Below, in pieces: positions 41,378 through 49,990 of a stretch of DNA of 64,000 bases; positions within the stretch are counted from its first letter, which is position 1; the number at the start of each line of letters is the position of its first letter. The position numbers were made by a program, and so were the translations under genes. The notes beneath the pieces are model-generated. The model ran no database searches. It was given only the letters and a program-made list of their open reading frames with translations, and had not been told where the DNA came from. The stretch comes from 55-13 sp964501275. Lineage in GTDB: Bacteria; Armatimonadota; Fimbriimonadia; Fimbriimonadales; Fimbriimonadaceae. The stretch is taken from positions 20,960 through 84,959 of the forward strand of contig CAZCSP010000014.1 of the NCBI GenBank assembly GCA_964501275.1. The letters run 5' to 3'.

Positions 41378-41768
41378 AGGCCTTGTACTGGATGCGTCGG
41401 CCATCATCGCCTGCATCGAGGAGGAGCCACCCGCCCAGTCTATTTACTCCTTGCTTAGGGAAGCGGATTGGAGTGCGGTTGGAGCGCCGACTTTGCTTGA
41501 GGCTAGGATGGTCTTGGCATCCCGTTCTTTACTGTCAAGCCTAGACAAATGGCTGGAAGCGCTTCAACCTACTGTGTTGCCATTCACGCATGACCACTAC
41601 CTGATCGCATTTGACGTCTTTGCCCAGTACGGCAAAGGGCGAAGTCCGGCCAGACTGAACTACGGAGACTGCATGGCTTATGCGACAGCCAGCCTCGCCC
41701 AAGCGCCTTTGCTATACGTTGGCAACGACTTCGACCTGACTGGTTTGAACTGCGTCAAGGCCGAGTAG
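41361..41768 (+). CDS. PIN-domain toxin (VapC-like)
   Basis: A 135-residue PIN nuclease toxin with the acidic residues in LVLDASAIIA, LLEARMVL, LNYGDCMAYATA and VGNDFDLTG. It belongs to the Rv0624-like VapC group that partners Rv0623-type antitoxins. The ATG at 41361 overlaps the antitoxin by 17 bases; a TTG at 41346 is in frame. It is followed 24 bases later by hutI. Confidence 0.88.
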   Translation: MATANKGLVLDASAIIACIEEEPPAQSIYSLLREADWSAVGAPTLLEARMVLASRSLLSSLDKWLEALQPTVLPFTHDHYLIAFDVFAQYGKGRSPARLNYGDCMAYATASLAQAPLLYVGNDFDLTGLNCVKAE

Positions 41769-41792
41769 TGCCCACAGGTTCATAATGACTCC

Positions 41793-43004
41793 ATGATAAC
41801 CGCCGTCCGCAACTGCGGGCAACTAGTTACCTTGGCAGGGCCGGAGCGACCTCGTGTTGGCTCTGAGATGAGTACCTTGGCGGTTCTCACGAACGCCGCC
41901 CTCATCATCGATGAGTACGGCACCATCGAGTGGGTCGGCCCAGACGCTGAATCCCCGAGGGCAGATCAGGCGATCGACGCTGGCGGCAAATTGGTCACCC
42001 CAGGGTTCGTCGACGCCCACACCCACGCCATCTTTGGCGGGAACCGGGCGAATGAGTTCGAGATGCGGGCAAAGGGCGCGACCTACCAAGAGATCAAAGA
42101 GGCGGGTGGCGGGATCATGTCCAGCGTCCGGGCAACCCGGGAGGCCACCTTTGATCAACTCCTAGTTTCGGCCCAGGAACGTCTGCAATGGATGCTGGCC
42201 TCCGGCACTACCACCCTGGAAATCAAATCCGGTTACGGACTCAATTTGGAGTCTGAGAAGAAGATGCTTCAGATTGCCGGAAACTTGGGTCCCCAGCGAA
42301 TCGTGAAAACCTTCCTCGGCGCCCATGCCGTACCCCCAGAATCAGGTTCCAAGGGGGAGTACCTGGAGTCTGTGATCGCCATGCTTCCAGAAATCGAGCT
42401 CCTTGCCGAGTTCTGCGACATCTTTGTAGAATCTGGCTACTTCGAACCCGACGATGCCCGCCGCTTGTTTGCCTCTACCAAGCTCAAGCCTCGCCTTCAC
42501 GTTGACCAATTCACCAACAACGGAGGGGCCAAACTTGCCGCCGAACTGGGGGCCAAAACGGCGGACCATCTGGAGCAGACAGACACGGACGGCATTTCGG
42601 CTTTACGGCATGGCGGGGTGATTCCAGTGCTCTTGCCCGCGTCGGTTTATTGCCTCGGGCTCTCCAAGTACCCCGACGCTCGCCTCATGATCGAGGAAGG
42701 GCTGCCGGTTGTATTGGCCACCGACTTCAACCCCGGCTCTTCGCCCACCCCTTCCCTGCCGTTCGTCATGTCCCTGGCCTGCACCCAGATGCGGATGACG
42801 CCGGCCGAAGCGCTCACGGCCTGCACCATCAACGCCGCCTACGCCCTGGATCGAGGCGACCAGGTCGGGTCTCTAGAACCCGGAAAGCGGGCGGACTTTG
42901 TGATCCACGATGCGCAGGATTACCGGGAGATCGCTTATTGGGCGGGGCGAAACACCGCAAAGCAGGTCTTCATCAACGGGAAGTTGGCCCTAGACCACAC
43001 TTAG
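41793..43004 (+). CDS. hutI: Imidazolonepropionase
   Basis: Third enzyme of histidine degradation: hydrolyses imidazolonepropionate to formiminoglutamate. The 403-residue amidohydrolase has the metal-binding FVDAHTHAIFGGNR, the substrate region EIKSGYGLNLESE and DVTTDF-type VLATDFNPGSSPTPSLPF. CATAAT lies 6 bases before the ATG with no ribosome site, like hutU. The 3' end overlaps the convergent ispG by 15 bases. Confidence 0.96.
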   Translation: MITAVRNCGQLVTLAGPERPRVGSEMSTLAVLTNAALIIDEYGTIEWVGPDAESPRADQAIDAGGKLVTPGFVDAHTHAIFGGNRANEFEMRAKGATYQEIKEAGGGIMSSVRATREATFDQLLVSAQERLQWMLASGTTTLEIKSGYGLNLESEKKMLQIAGNLGPQRIVKTFLGAHAVPPESGSKGEYLESVIAMLPEIELLAEFCDIFVESGYFEPDDARRLFASTKLKPRLHVDQFTNNGGAKLAAELGAKTADHLEQTDTDGISALRHGGVIPVLLPASVYCLGLSKYPDARLMIEEGLPVVLATDFNPGSSPTPSLPFVMSLACTQMRMTPAEALTACTINAAYALDRGDQVGSLEPGKRADFVIHDAQDYREIAYWAGRNTAKQVFINGKLALDHT

Positions 43005-44264
43005 CCGCTTCAACAGTTTGGGTTCGACCTCGGGTTCCACCCAAACGCCGTCCTCTTTCAGCAGAGTGATCAGTTCCTCGACACCTTGCTCTTGCGGAAT
43101 TCCGTTCTTCACGACCTCGCGCTTGCGATAGAGCGTTATCTTGCCCCCCGCCGCCCCGACGTAGCCATAGTCAGCGTCCGCCATTTCACCTGGGCCATTT
43201 ACGATGCAACCCATGACGGCAATATCTAACCCCACCAGATGTTTAGTGGCCTCGCGAACCTGGTTCAGCACGATAGGCAGGTTGAACTTGGTGCGCCCAC
43301 AGCTGGGGCAGGCGATGTACTCGACTTTGGTCTTGCGCAGGCCGAGGGACTGGAGGATGTCGTAGCAGACCGGGATTTCGTTCTTGGGGTCTTCGGAGAG
43401 GGAGACGCGGATGGTGTCGCCGATCCCTTCCATCAGGAGCGTCGCGATACCCGCTGTAGATTTTATCCGGGCATATTCCCCGTCTCCCGCCTCGGTGACC
43501 CCGAGGTGGAGCGGATAGGCCATCCCCTCCTCACTCATCCGCTGAACCATCAGCCGATTCGCCGCGACCATGACCGGCACCCGGGAGGCTTTGGCGGAGA
43601 TGTTTAGGTTGGTGTAGCCATGCTTCTCGCAGAGTCGCAGGTACTCCAGCGCACTCTGCACCATGCCTTCGGGAGTGTCGCCATAGGTCACCAGAAGCCG
43701 CTCGCTGAGGGAACCATGGTTCACCCCCACCCGCATCGCCCGATCGTGCTTCTTACAGGCCTCGATGACGGGGACGAAGCTGTCTTCGATTGCCTGAATC
43801 TCCTCTTTCTCCTCGTCGGGATCATAGGCGAGTTCGGCCCGAAGCTGGTCCACTGTCGCGTCTTCCGAGCGACCCCGCATATCGGCTCCCCGACCGCCAT
43901 GACGTCGGAAAACGAACAGCCCCGGATTGACCCGCACCTCATCCACATGCTTGGCGGCTTCCACCGCGATGTCCGTTCCCTGGTGGTGGACGTCGGCGGT
44001 CAGAGGGACGTATTGGTATCGCTCGGTCACCTTGGCCCGGATCGCCTCCAGGCACTCGGCTTCGCCCAGACTCGGCGTGGTCACCCGCACCAATTCGCAA
44101 CCCGCCCGATGGAGGTCGATGATCTGCTCCACGCAAGCCTCTACATTGCGAGTCTCCTCGGTGATCATGGACTGCACCATGACCGGACGCCCAGAGCCGA
44201 TGGTCAGCGGCCCGATGCGGCAAGGAGTCGTTTTGCGGCGCGGATAGGTGATGTCGAGGTTCAT
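42990..44264 (-). CDS. ispG: 4-hydroxy-3-methylbut-2-en-1-yl diphosphate synthase (IspG/GcpE)
   Basis: Next-to-last enzyme of the MEP isoprenoid pathway; a [4Fe-4S] reductase. The 424-residue protein has the N-terminal GSGRPVMVQSMITEETRNVE, GVNHGSLSERL, and the cluster cysteines in YIACPSCGRTKF and AVMGCIVNGPGEMADADYGY. The frame runs on to 44390, but ATG 44264 matches the usual N-terminus (MNLDITYPRRKT). It ends in a 15-base overlap with hutI on the other strand. Confidence 0.96.
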   Translation of the reverse strand: MNLDITYPRRKTTPCRIGPLTIGSGRPVMVQSMITEETRNVEACVEQIIDLHRAGCELVRVTTPSLGEAECLEAIRAKVTERYQYVPLTADVHHQGTDIAVEAAKHVDEVRVNPGLFVFRRHGGRGADMRGRSEDATVDQLRAELAYDPDEEKEEIQAIEDSFVPVIEACKKHDRAMRVGVNHGSLSERLLVTYGDTPEGMVQSALEYLRLCEKHGYTNLNISAKASRVPVMVAANRLMVQRMSEEGMAYPLHLGVTEAGDGEYARIKSTAGIATLLMEGIGDTIRVSLSEDPKNEIPVCYDILQSLGLRKTKVEYIACPSCGRTKFNLPIVLNQVREATKHLVGLDIAVMGCIVNGPGEMADADYGYVGAAGGKITLYRKREVVKNGIPQEQGVEELITLLKEDGVWVEPEVEPKLLKRLSVV

Positions 44265-44371
44265 GCCAGTGCCTTCTATTATTGTGGCATTGCGTACGGG
44301 CAAGGTAGGGATAAAGATCAAACCACAGCGGCACTGAGGTTCACGCCCAGTAGCATAATCGCAAAGTAAAA

Positions 44372-44407
44372 AGACGGCGGCGCAATGCATCCGCCGCCTA
44401 CAAGCCT
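44372..44407. repeat. Dispersed palindromic repeat, copy B
   Basis: GACGGCGGCGCAATGCATCC followed by GCCGCCTACAAGCCT, the reverse complement of 895-930 with about three differences. It lies between the ispG start and the end of the BMP gene and accounts for most of that 160-base gap. Confidence 0.7.
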
Positions 44408-44426
44408 GTAAGAGAAAAAACTTTAA

Positions 44427-45512
44427 CTACTTCCCGACTTTCTCTATGTACTTCGCCAACTCTTCCGAGTTGGTGGGAACCTTGATCTCGCCCTTCACGA
44501 TCTTCTCGCTGACCGCTTTCACCTTGTCCAGGTTCTCTTTGCCGATCTTCTCTTTGGTGAATCGCATGTCGCTCAAACCGACTCCGCCCGCCTTCAGGTC
44601 GTAGATCTTGTTCCCGGCGGAAAACTTCCCTTCTGCCAGGTCCTTAAGAGTCTGGAAGACCGCCTCGTCCACCCGTTTTATCATGCTGGTGAGCACAAAG
44701 CCCTTCTCCACCTCGTCCTGGTCGCTATCCACTCCGATCGCGAACTTGCCTTGCTCCTTGGCCGCCGCGATGACGCCGAGGCCAGCTCGGCCGGCCGCGT
44801 GGTAGACGATATCCGCCCCGGAAGAGAAGAGGATGTTGGCGGAAACCTTGCCCTTGTCCTGGCTGTCCCAGTTGCCGGTGTACTTGGCGGGGAGGACTTC
44901 GACGGCGGGGTTGGCGGTCTTGACTCCCGCCTCATAGCCCGCCTGGAACTTCTTGATCAGCGGAATCTCCATGCCGCCAACGAACCCGACCTTGTTGGTC
45001 TTGGTGGTCAGGCCAGCCAGATAGCCCGCCAGGAAGCTGCCCTCTTGCTCGGTAAAGAGGAGGGAGCGCACATTGGGGGCCGTCACATTGGCATCCACGA
45101 TGGCGAATTTGATGTTGGGGTACTTGGGGGCCACGGCTTCCAGGGCCTTTTGCTGAGTGATGCCAATGGCGAAAACGATGTCGCAACCCGCATCCGCCAT
45201 TGCGCCCAGATTGGTCTCAAAGTCCTTCTCGCTCTTCGACTCGATGTGCTTCTCTTGGATGCCAAGTTCCTTGATCGAGCGCTGGATACCCGCGTAAGCG
45301 CTGTCGTTAAACGACTTGTCGCCCAGTCCGCCCGAGTCGAAAACGACGCCCACCAGCAGGTTCTTGCCCGAGGCGTTCTGGCCACCGTTAGGAGTGAAGT
45401 CCCGTGCGGCGGGATTATCGATGGCGGAGTTGGTGTTGTTCTGCCCCGCACACCCGATCAGGGCCGCACAAACGGCCATTGTCCCTATCCAGCCTGTCAA
45501 ACGAATGCTCAC
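44427..45512 (-). CDS. BMP-family substrate-binding lipoprotein (nucleoside-type)
   Basis: The extracytoplasmic binding component of ABC importers for nucleosides or related ligands. The 361-residue lipoprotein has a lipobox ending in C21 (AALIGC) and the BMP domain: VVFDSGGLGDKSFNDSAYAG, EKDFETNLGAMADAGCDIVFA, VGFVGGMEIPLIKKFQAGYEAG and VYHAAGRAGLGVIAAAKEQG. The start is GTG at 45512 with GGAGG about 10 bases upstream and CATAAT some 40 bases up. No permease or ATPase is adjacent, so its transporter must be elsewhere. Confidence 0.92.
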   Translation of the reverse strand: MSIRLTGWIGTMAVCAALIGCAGQNNTNSAIDNPAARDFTPNGGQNASGKNLLVGVVFDSGGLGDKSFNDSAYAGIQRSIKELGIQEKHIESKSEKDFETNLGAMADAGCDIVFAIGITQQKALEAVAPKYPNIKFAIVDANVTAPNVRSLLFTEQEGSFLAGYLAGLTTKTNKVGFVGGMEIPLIKKFQAGYEAGVKTANPAVEVLPAKYTGNWDSQDKGKVSANILFSSGADIVYHAAGRAGLGVIAAAKEQGKFAIGVDSDQDEVEKGFVLTSMIKRVDEAVFQTLKDLAEGKFSAGNKIYDLKAGGVGLSDMRFTKEKIGKENLDKVKAVSEKIVKGEIKVPTNSEELAKYIEKVGK

Positions 45513-45591
45513 GTCTCGTATTCCTCCCCAACCGGGTAAACTGGTCTATTATGGCGCATACCAAGGGGTTGCGCCTCAGGAGTTCCCCCGT

Positions 45592-46218
45592 TTGATTACC
45601 TGCCACCTCACCAAGCTGGAAACCGCTCTCGATCAGATCAAGAAGACCCATCCCAAGCTCAAGCCCGCCGATGCTGCGCTCATCGCCAGCGCCCTGTCGC
45701 TGACAGGGCGCCACGCCATTGCCCTTTACGATGGCGAACAGTACATCTGCCCCGAAGACTACGACAAGCTGACTCGGGCGATGGTCTCCCAGTTGCACAT
45801 GGTGCAGGAAGGCATCGACAATACGGCTCCCAAGAAAGTCGCCAAGACGACGACCGAGGAAGAACCGGTGGTTGTGACCGTTGGTTTGATGCCCAATCTG
45901 GCGGCGGGAGAGAGAATCCTGGCCGGGCGAGACGAATTGAAGACCAAGCTCAGCGACATCCTGCAGGACGGCGTCGAGTTTGTATACTCAGGTATCGATA
46001 TCCTATGGCAGTGGACGTTGGACCGGGTCAACTGGTCTACCGTCAGCGACAGCGAACTCAGCCGCCGAATCAAGATCAAGGCGAGCTTTACCGAAGGTGC
46101 GGTTGGAATTGAGATGGGCGCTGCCGGAGCGAAGAAGAAGGCCGCTCCCAAGCCCAAGAAGGAAACTCCCGCCCCGGAGCCTGAACCTGAGGTCGAAGCG
46201 GAGCCCATCGAGGCCTAG
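45592..46218 (+). CDS. Hypothetical protein with charged Ala/Pro-rich tail
   Basis: I do not recognise a family. The 208-residue protein, from a TTG at 45592 with AGGAG 9 bases upstream, is soluble. It has LKPADAALIASALSLTGRHAIALYDG near the start, VTVGLMPNLAAGERILAG and a core with DGVEFVYSGIDILWQWTLDRVNW, then a tail of Lys/Pro/Glu repeats (KKKAAPKPKKETPAPEPEPE). The frame also reaches an ATG at 45505, but that would overlap the divergent BMP start. Its 3' end overlaps the glycosyltransferase by 4 bases on the other strand. Confidence 0.65.
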   Translation: MITCHLTKLETALDQIKKTHPKLKPADAALIASALSLTGRHAIALYDGEQYICPEDYDKLTRAMVSQLHMVQEGIDNTAPKKVAKTTTEEEPVVVTVGLMPNLAAGERILAGRDELKTKLSDILQDGVEFVYSGIDILWQWTLDRVNWSTVSDSELSRRIKIKASFTEGAVGIEMGAAGAKKKAAPKPKKETPAPEPEPEVEAEPIEA

Positions 46219-47096
46219 GCCAGGCCCCTCATCTTCAATATCCGCCGCTGGATCGAGCGGCTCAACTTCACCCAACGCGACATATACAGCGTTGGGTGTT
46301 TGTTTTCAAAGACCTCCAATCGCTTCAAATTGTCTAGTTGCCGCCAATAGACAAGGAAGTCCTTGTACCGCCAAGCGTGGAACAAGATCGGTTCGTAGTA
46401 TTCGCAATACCGTTGGCGCGAGATGTACCGGCATTCGTTCTTGAGAACGTTCAAGTAGAGCTTCCCCACCAATCCAGCCGCGCTGTGTTGGAACTGCTTC
46501 TCCTGGGGGATCAAGTGTTGGTAGCGGTTGAGTTCGATCATCGCCAGCAACATACAGACCTCTTCCGACGCATGCTGTCCGCGCACGAAAGGGTCGAAGC
46601 CGTAAGAGTCGTAGTTCGCCTCCACCTTCCTCATGGCGGACAACAACTCCTCAAACTCGGGATGTCGCTCGTAGTAGGCCATGCCGCCGTTGAATCGGGG
46701 CATCCGGTCGATTCCAAATTTCTTGAAAATCTCGGGGACCGGCAGGCCATGGAAGACCCCCTCTGTCTCCCAGTGGCCTTGTATCGCGAATGGCTTGCCC
46801 TGGCAGTAGTCGAAAATGGGATCCAGCTTTTTGAAGGCCAGCATATCCACGTCGATGGCTAGAATATGGTCGGCGTCTGTCCGCTCGAGGGCGGTGAGTT
46901 TGTCCAGTGCGCTTCGAGGACCGGAAACGGGGAGGACGACATCGAAGTATCTCTTCCAGTCGTAGCCTTCGATGTCGGTGACGATGACTCTCGGAGTGGT
47001 ATCGCCAATGAGTCGCAGCGACCTTCCCAGCCCCATCGCCATCTCGGCGAACTTGGGCTTGCCTCGGGCGACGGTATAGATGATTCGCTTGCTCAT
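46215..47096 (-). CDS. DxD glycosyltransferase-like protein (paralogue 3)
   Basis: A 293-residue GT-A-fold glycosyltransferase-like protein. It starts SKRIIYTVARGKPKFAEMAM, then has the DxD metal/sugar-nucleotide motif in LAIDVDMLAF (82-84), PRFNGGMAYYERH and the C-terminal FHAWRYKDFLVYWRQL plus basic tail. It is clearly a paralogue of the two preceding genes and is most like GT8-like sugar transferases. It lies last in the gene block with them and the GT4 gene, suggesting surface polysaccharide assembly. A second ATG is at 47102. Confidence 0.83.
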   Translation of the reverse strand: MSKRIIYTVARGKPKFAEMAMGLGRSLRLIGDTTPRVIVTDIEGYDWKRYFDVVLPVSGPRSALDKLTALERTDADHILAIDVDMLAFKKLDPIFDYCQGKPFAIQGHWETEGVFHGLPVPEIFKKFGIDRMPRFNGGMAYYERHPEFEELLSAMRKVEANYDSYGFDPFVRGQHASEEVCMLLAMIELNRYQHLIPQEKQFQHSAAGLVGKLYLNVLKNECRYISRQRYCEYYEPILFHAWRYKDFLVYWRQLDNLKRLEVFENKHPTLYMSRWVKLSRSIQRRILKMRGLA

Positions 47097-47112
47097 CGGC
47101 ATGGCAGGATAC

Positions 47113-47991
47113 CTAGAGCTTCCCCTTGATCTTCAAAAGGCGCTTCTCAAAGGACCGTCGAAGACGAATCCAGCGGCTCATGTGGCGAGGGCCTTTTTCG
47201 TCACGGTGCCGCTCCAGGCGTTTGAGTTTTTCCAGCTCCCGCCAATACGCGCTCAGCTTGGCAAAGTAGTGGGCGTGGAAGACGTAGGGTTCTACGAGCC
47301 GGACTTGCGGGTTGCCGGTGACGAAGCGACACGTTCCGGTGAGCACGTCCAGATGCAACTTCCCAATCAGTCCCACCCCCGATTCGTTCAGGCCAAGACT
47401 TAGAGGCAACACCTGGCCAATCCCGGTCGTCGCCATCGCCACTGCCAAACAGGGCTCGTCGGAAGGCTTTCCGCGCAACTTCTCGAACCCCAGTTCGTCG
47501 TACCGTTTCAGAGCCTCCCTGGTCTGACGGATGACCTCTTGTCCGTCCGCAGATCGCTCGTAGTATAGGACGCCCGTATTGAAGCGAGGCATCTGATCAA
47601 CCTTGAGGCGACGGCACAGGTCGGCGATATGGACTTCATACCAAATGCCCTCGGTCGCGATTCGGCCAGCCAAAGCCACTCCCAAACCTTGACACATCTC
47701 GAAGATGGAATCGAGACGCTTGAAGGCGAGACAATCCGCGTCGATGAAAAGAATCTGGTCGGCATCGGTAGTTTCAAGGGCGGTGAACTTAGCGAAGTAG
47801 GGGCTGCCCGTTCCGTCGTCGATCGGGGCCACGACTTGGTCGAAGTAGCGGTTCCACTCGAAATTCGGATTATCCGTGACCACGACGCGCGGGGTCTCAT
47901 CGCCGATCAGGCTGAGCGAACGGCCCAGGCCCATCGCCATTTCGGCGTACTTGTCCGCCCCCGTCGCCACCGTGTAGATAATCCGCTTCAA
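47113..47991 (-). CDS. DxD glycosyltransferase-like protein (paralogue 2)
   Basis: A 292-residue paralogue: LKRIIYTVATGADKYAEMAM, the DxD variant FIDADCLAFKR (85-87), PRFNTGVLYYERS and FHAHYFAKLSAYWRELEK. The start is a TTG at 47991 that shares TTGA with the preceding stop codon, a translational coupling arrangement; an ATG-like start further up would overlap the upstream gene by over 60 bases. Gap to the next gene is 16 bases. Substrate unknown. Confidence 0.82.
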   Translation of the reverse strand: MKRIIYTVATGADKYAEMAMGLGRSLSLIGDETPRVVVTDNPNFEWNRYFDQVVAPIDDGTGSPYFAKFTALETTDADQILFIDADCLAFKRLDSIFEMCQGLGVALAGRIATEGIWYEVHIADLCRRLKVDQMPRFNTGVLYYERSADGQEVIRQTREALKRYDELGFEKLRGKPSDEPCLAVAMATTGIGQVLPLSLGLNESGVGLIGKLHLDVLTGTCRFVTGNPQVRLVEPYVFHAHYFAKLSAYWRELEKLKRLERHRDEKGPRHMSRWIRLRRSFEKRLLKIKGKL

Positions 47992-48869
47992 GACAGATCG
48001 CCTTTTAACTTGAGATATCGCCGCTCGATAGACCGGCGCAGCTTGAACCACCTCGACCGGTAGCCGGGACGCGTACGGTCCTCATACCGTTCCAATCTCT
48101 TCAGGAAGTTGAGTTGCCGCCAGTAGATTGTGAAGTTGCAGTACTCGCTTGCATGGAACACATAGGGCTCCACATAGCGAACCCGGCTCTTGCGGGATAG
48201 GAAGCGGCAAGTATTGCTTCTGACATCCATGTGGAGCCTGCCGATGATGCCTGACCCAGTGTTCATGAAGTTCGTGTCGTCGCACACCACTTCGCCGATT
48301 CCGGTCGCCATCATGGCCAAGGCCACACACACCTCCTCCGAGGCATTCCCACGAAAGTCGCCGAAGCCAGTATCGGCATAGTTTGCCTCGATCCGCTTCA
48401 TCTCCTGGAGCAGTTGGTGGTAGTCGGCACCCGCTTCATAGTACAACGCCCCACCGTTGAACTTGGGAAGGCGTTCCAGATGGTGTTTCGCCAGGACATC
48501 GGTTACCTGGGCGCCATGCCACTTCCCTTCCCGCTGCCACTCCCCTTGCACGGCAAAAGGCATCCCGTCACAATGCGCGAAGACCGGCCCAAGCCGCTTA
48601 AAGGCCAGGCAGTCCACATCGAGCGCATAGACGGACTGGGCATCCAAATAGTCCAGAGCAAAGAGCTTGTCCAAGGCGGAGCGGGCGGCCCTGGGCTTGA
48701 AAACGTAGTCGAAGTAGCGGCCCCAGTCAAAGCCGGGGATGTCGGTCACGATGGCGCGGGGCGTGTCGTCGCCGATCAGGCTAAGAGAGCGGCCCAACCC
48801 CATCGCCATTTCACCATATCGAGGCTTGCCGGTGGCCGAACAAAAAATCACATGCCGCAGGTCAGACAT
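47988..48869 (-). CDS. DxD glycosyltransferase-like protein (paralogue 1)
   Basis: A 293-residue paralogue: SDLRHVIFCSATGKPRYGEM, YALDVDCLAFKR with DxD at 84-86, PKFNGGALYYEAG and FHASEYCNFTIYWRQLNF. The ATG at 48869 overlaps the upstream GT4 gene by 8 bases, and the stop overlaps the next paralogue start. The frame extends upstream into the GT4 gene without support. All three paralogues share the MAMGLGRSL..IGD.TPR opening, an unusual N-terminal pattern for GT8. Confidence 0.83.
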   Translation of the reverse strand: MSDLRHVIFCSATGKPRYGEMAMGLGRSLSLIGDDTPRAIVTDIPGFDWGRYFDYVFKPRAARSALDKLFALDYLDAQSVYALDVDCLAFKRLGPVFAHCDGMPFAVQGEWQREGKWHGAQVTDVLAKHHLERLPKFNGGALYYEAGADYHQLLQEMKRIEANYADTGFGDFRGNASEEVCVALAMMATGIGEVVCDDTNFMNTGSGIIGRLHMDVRSNTCRFLSRKSRVRYVEPYVFHASEYCNFTIYWRQLNFLKRLERYEDRTRPGYRSRWFKLRRSIERRYLKLKGDLS

Positions 48870-49983
48870 CTCGCACCGCTTCCCGATACAACTCCGCCAC
48901 CTCCCGAGCGTACCTTTCCCGCGTAAATCGGCTGAACGCCTCGCGGTGGGCTTCCTGACGCAGGGATTGGTAAAGCTCGGGATCATGATGCAGATTAAGG
49001 ATTTCGCGGGCCAGAGCCTCGTCGTTTCCTGGCGGAAACAACAGCCCGGTAAGCCGATGGCCTACGATTTCCGGCGTGCCTCCCGATGCGGTACCGACCA
49101 CCACGCACCCATGGGCCATCGCTTCAACCGTTACCCTTCCGAAGGCCTCCTGTTGAGAAGCCATCGCCAAAACATCATGGCTTTGATACAACGACGTTGG
49201 ATTGGAGACGTACCCAGGTGCGATCAATCCCTCGGGAAGAATGGCTTCCAGCTTCCCTCGGAAATCTTTGGGGATTTCGCCGGCGATCGTTAAAGTGGCC
49301 CCGATTCCAGCCTTGATTAATCTGGCAACCGCTCCAGCGGCTACGTCATGCCCCTTTGCCGGACTGCTCCTTCCCACGCAAAGAACCTGAATCGGGGAGC
49401 CAACGTTTGCCCGCCCTGATAGTGGGCGGTCAGCGTCCTTTGCGTCGAGCGGACCGTTATAGATCAGGCGAATCTTTTTCTCCGGACAAAACTCTTTCAT
49501 TCCCTCGCACGAGTGCTGCGAGATGCCGACCATCGCATGAGTGCTGTCATCGATGAACTTGCGAACCTTGTCAAAGTTGAGAAGAAAGTAGTTCGGTTTA
49601 GGAGGCATCCCTTCGCGAACGTGCCAAATGTGTCGCAAGCCGATACGTTTCGCAGCCATAGCCCCAACTGGAGTCACGAGGGAGTTCGTGTGAACGATGT
49701 CGAATCGCTCTTCTCTCATCCACACCGCCGCCTGGCGCGCTTGCGTTTTCGCAATCAAAAACTTGCGAGCCCATTGATAAGCGCCTCGCGAGTTCACCCA
49801 ATTACGGCAAGGCAAGATCCTTGTCGCGATCCTCTGACGCTGCAACAAGTCCAACAAGGGCCCCTTCTCGGGAACCGTCGCGACTACCTCGACCTTCCGA
49901 TCCCGAAGCCCGACCGCCAAATCATAGAGCGAACGCTGGGCGCCATAGAGGGCAGCCGAGTGAGAAATCAGCAAAACCCTCAT
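48862..49983 (-). CDS. GT4-family glycosyltransferase
   Basis: A 373-residue GT-B retaining glycosyltransferase. N-terminal domain: VLLISHSAALYGAQRSLYDL (glycine-rich acceptor loop), then FDIVHTNSLVTPVGAMAAKR; C-terminal domain: VLCVGRSSPAKGHDVAAGAV and the EX7E motif EAFGRVTVE followed by AMAHGCVVVGTASGGTPE. It would add a sugar to a growing cell-surface glycan in the cytosol. Its stop overlaps the next glycosyltransferase, and it starts 7 bases after the S9 peptidase stop. Confidence 0.93.
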   Translation of the reverse strand: MRVLLISHSAALYGAQRSLYDLAVGLRDRKVEVVATVPEKGPLLDLLQRQRIATRILPCRNWVNSRGAYQWARKFLIAKTQARQAAVWMREERFDIVHTNSLVTPVGAMAAKRIGLRHIWHVREGMPPKPNYFLLNFDKVRKFIDDSTHAMVGISQHSCEGMKEFCPEKKIRLIYNGPLDAKDADRPLSGRANVGSPIQVLCVGRSSPAKGHDVAAGAVARLIKAGIGATLTIAGEIPKDFRGKLEAILPEGLIAPGYVSNPTSLYQSHDVLAMASQQEAFGRVTVEAMAHGCVVVGTASGGTPEIVGHRLTGLLFPPGNDEALAREILNLHHDPELYQSLRQEAHREAFSRFTRERYAREVAELYREAVRDV

Positions 49984-49990
49984 TGCAACG

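Noticed and set aside
45505..45591. ATG start at 45505 for the Ala/Pro-tailed protein
   Set aside because: It would overlap the divergent BMP start and has no ribosome site; a TTG at 45592 has AGGAG at the right distance.
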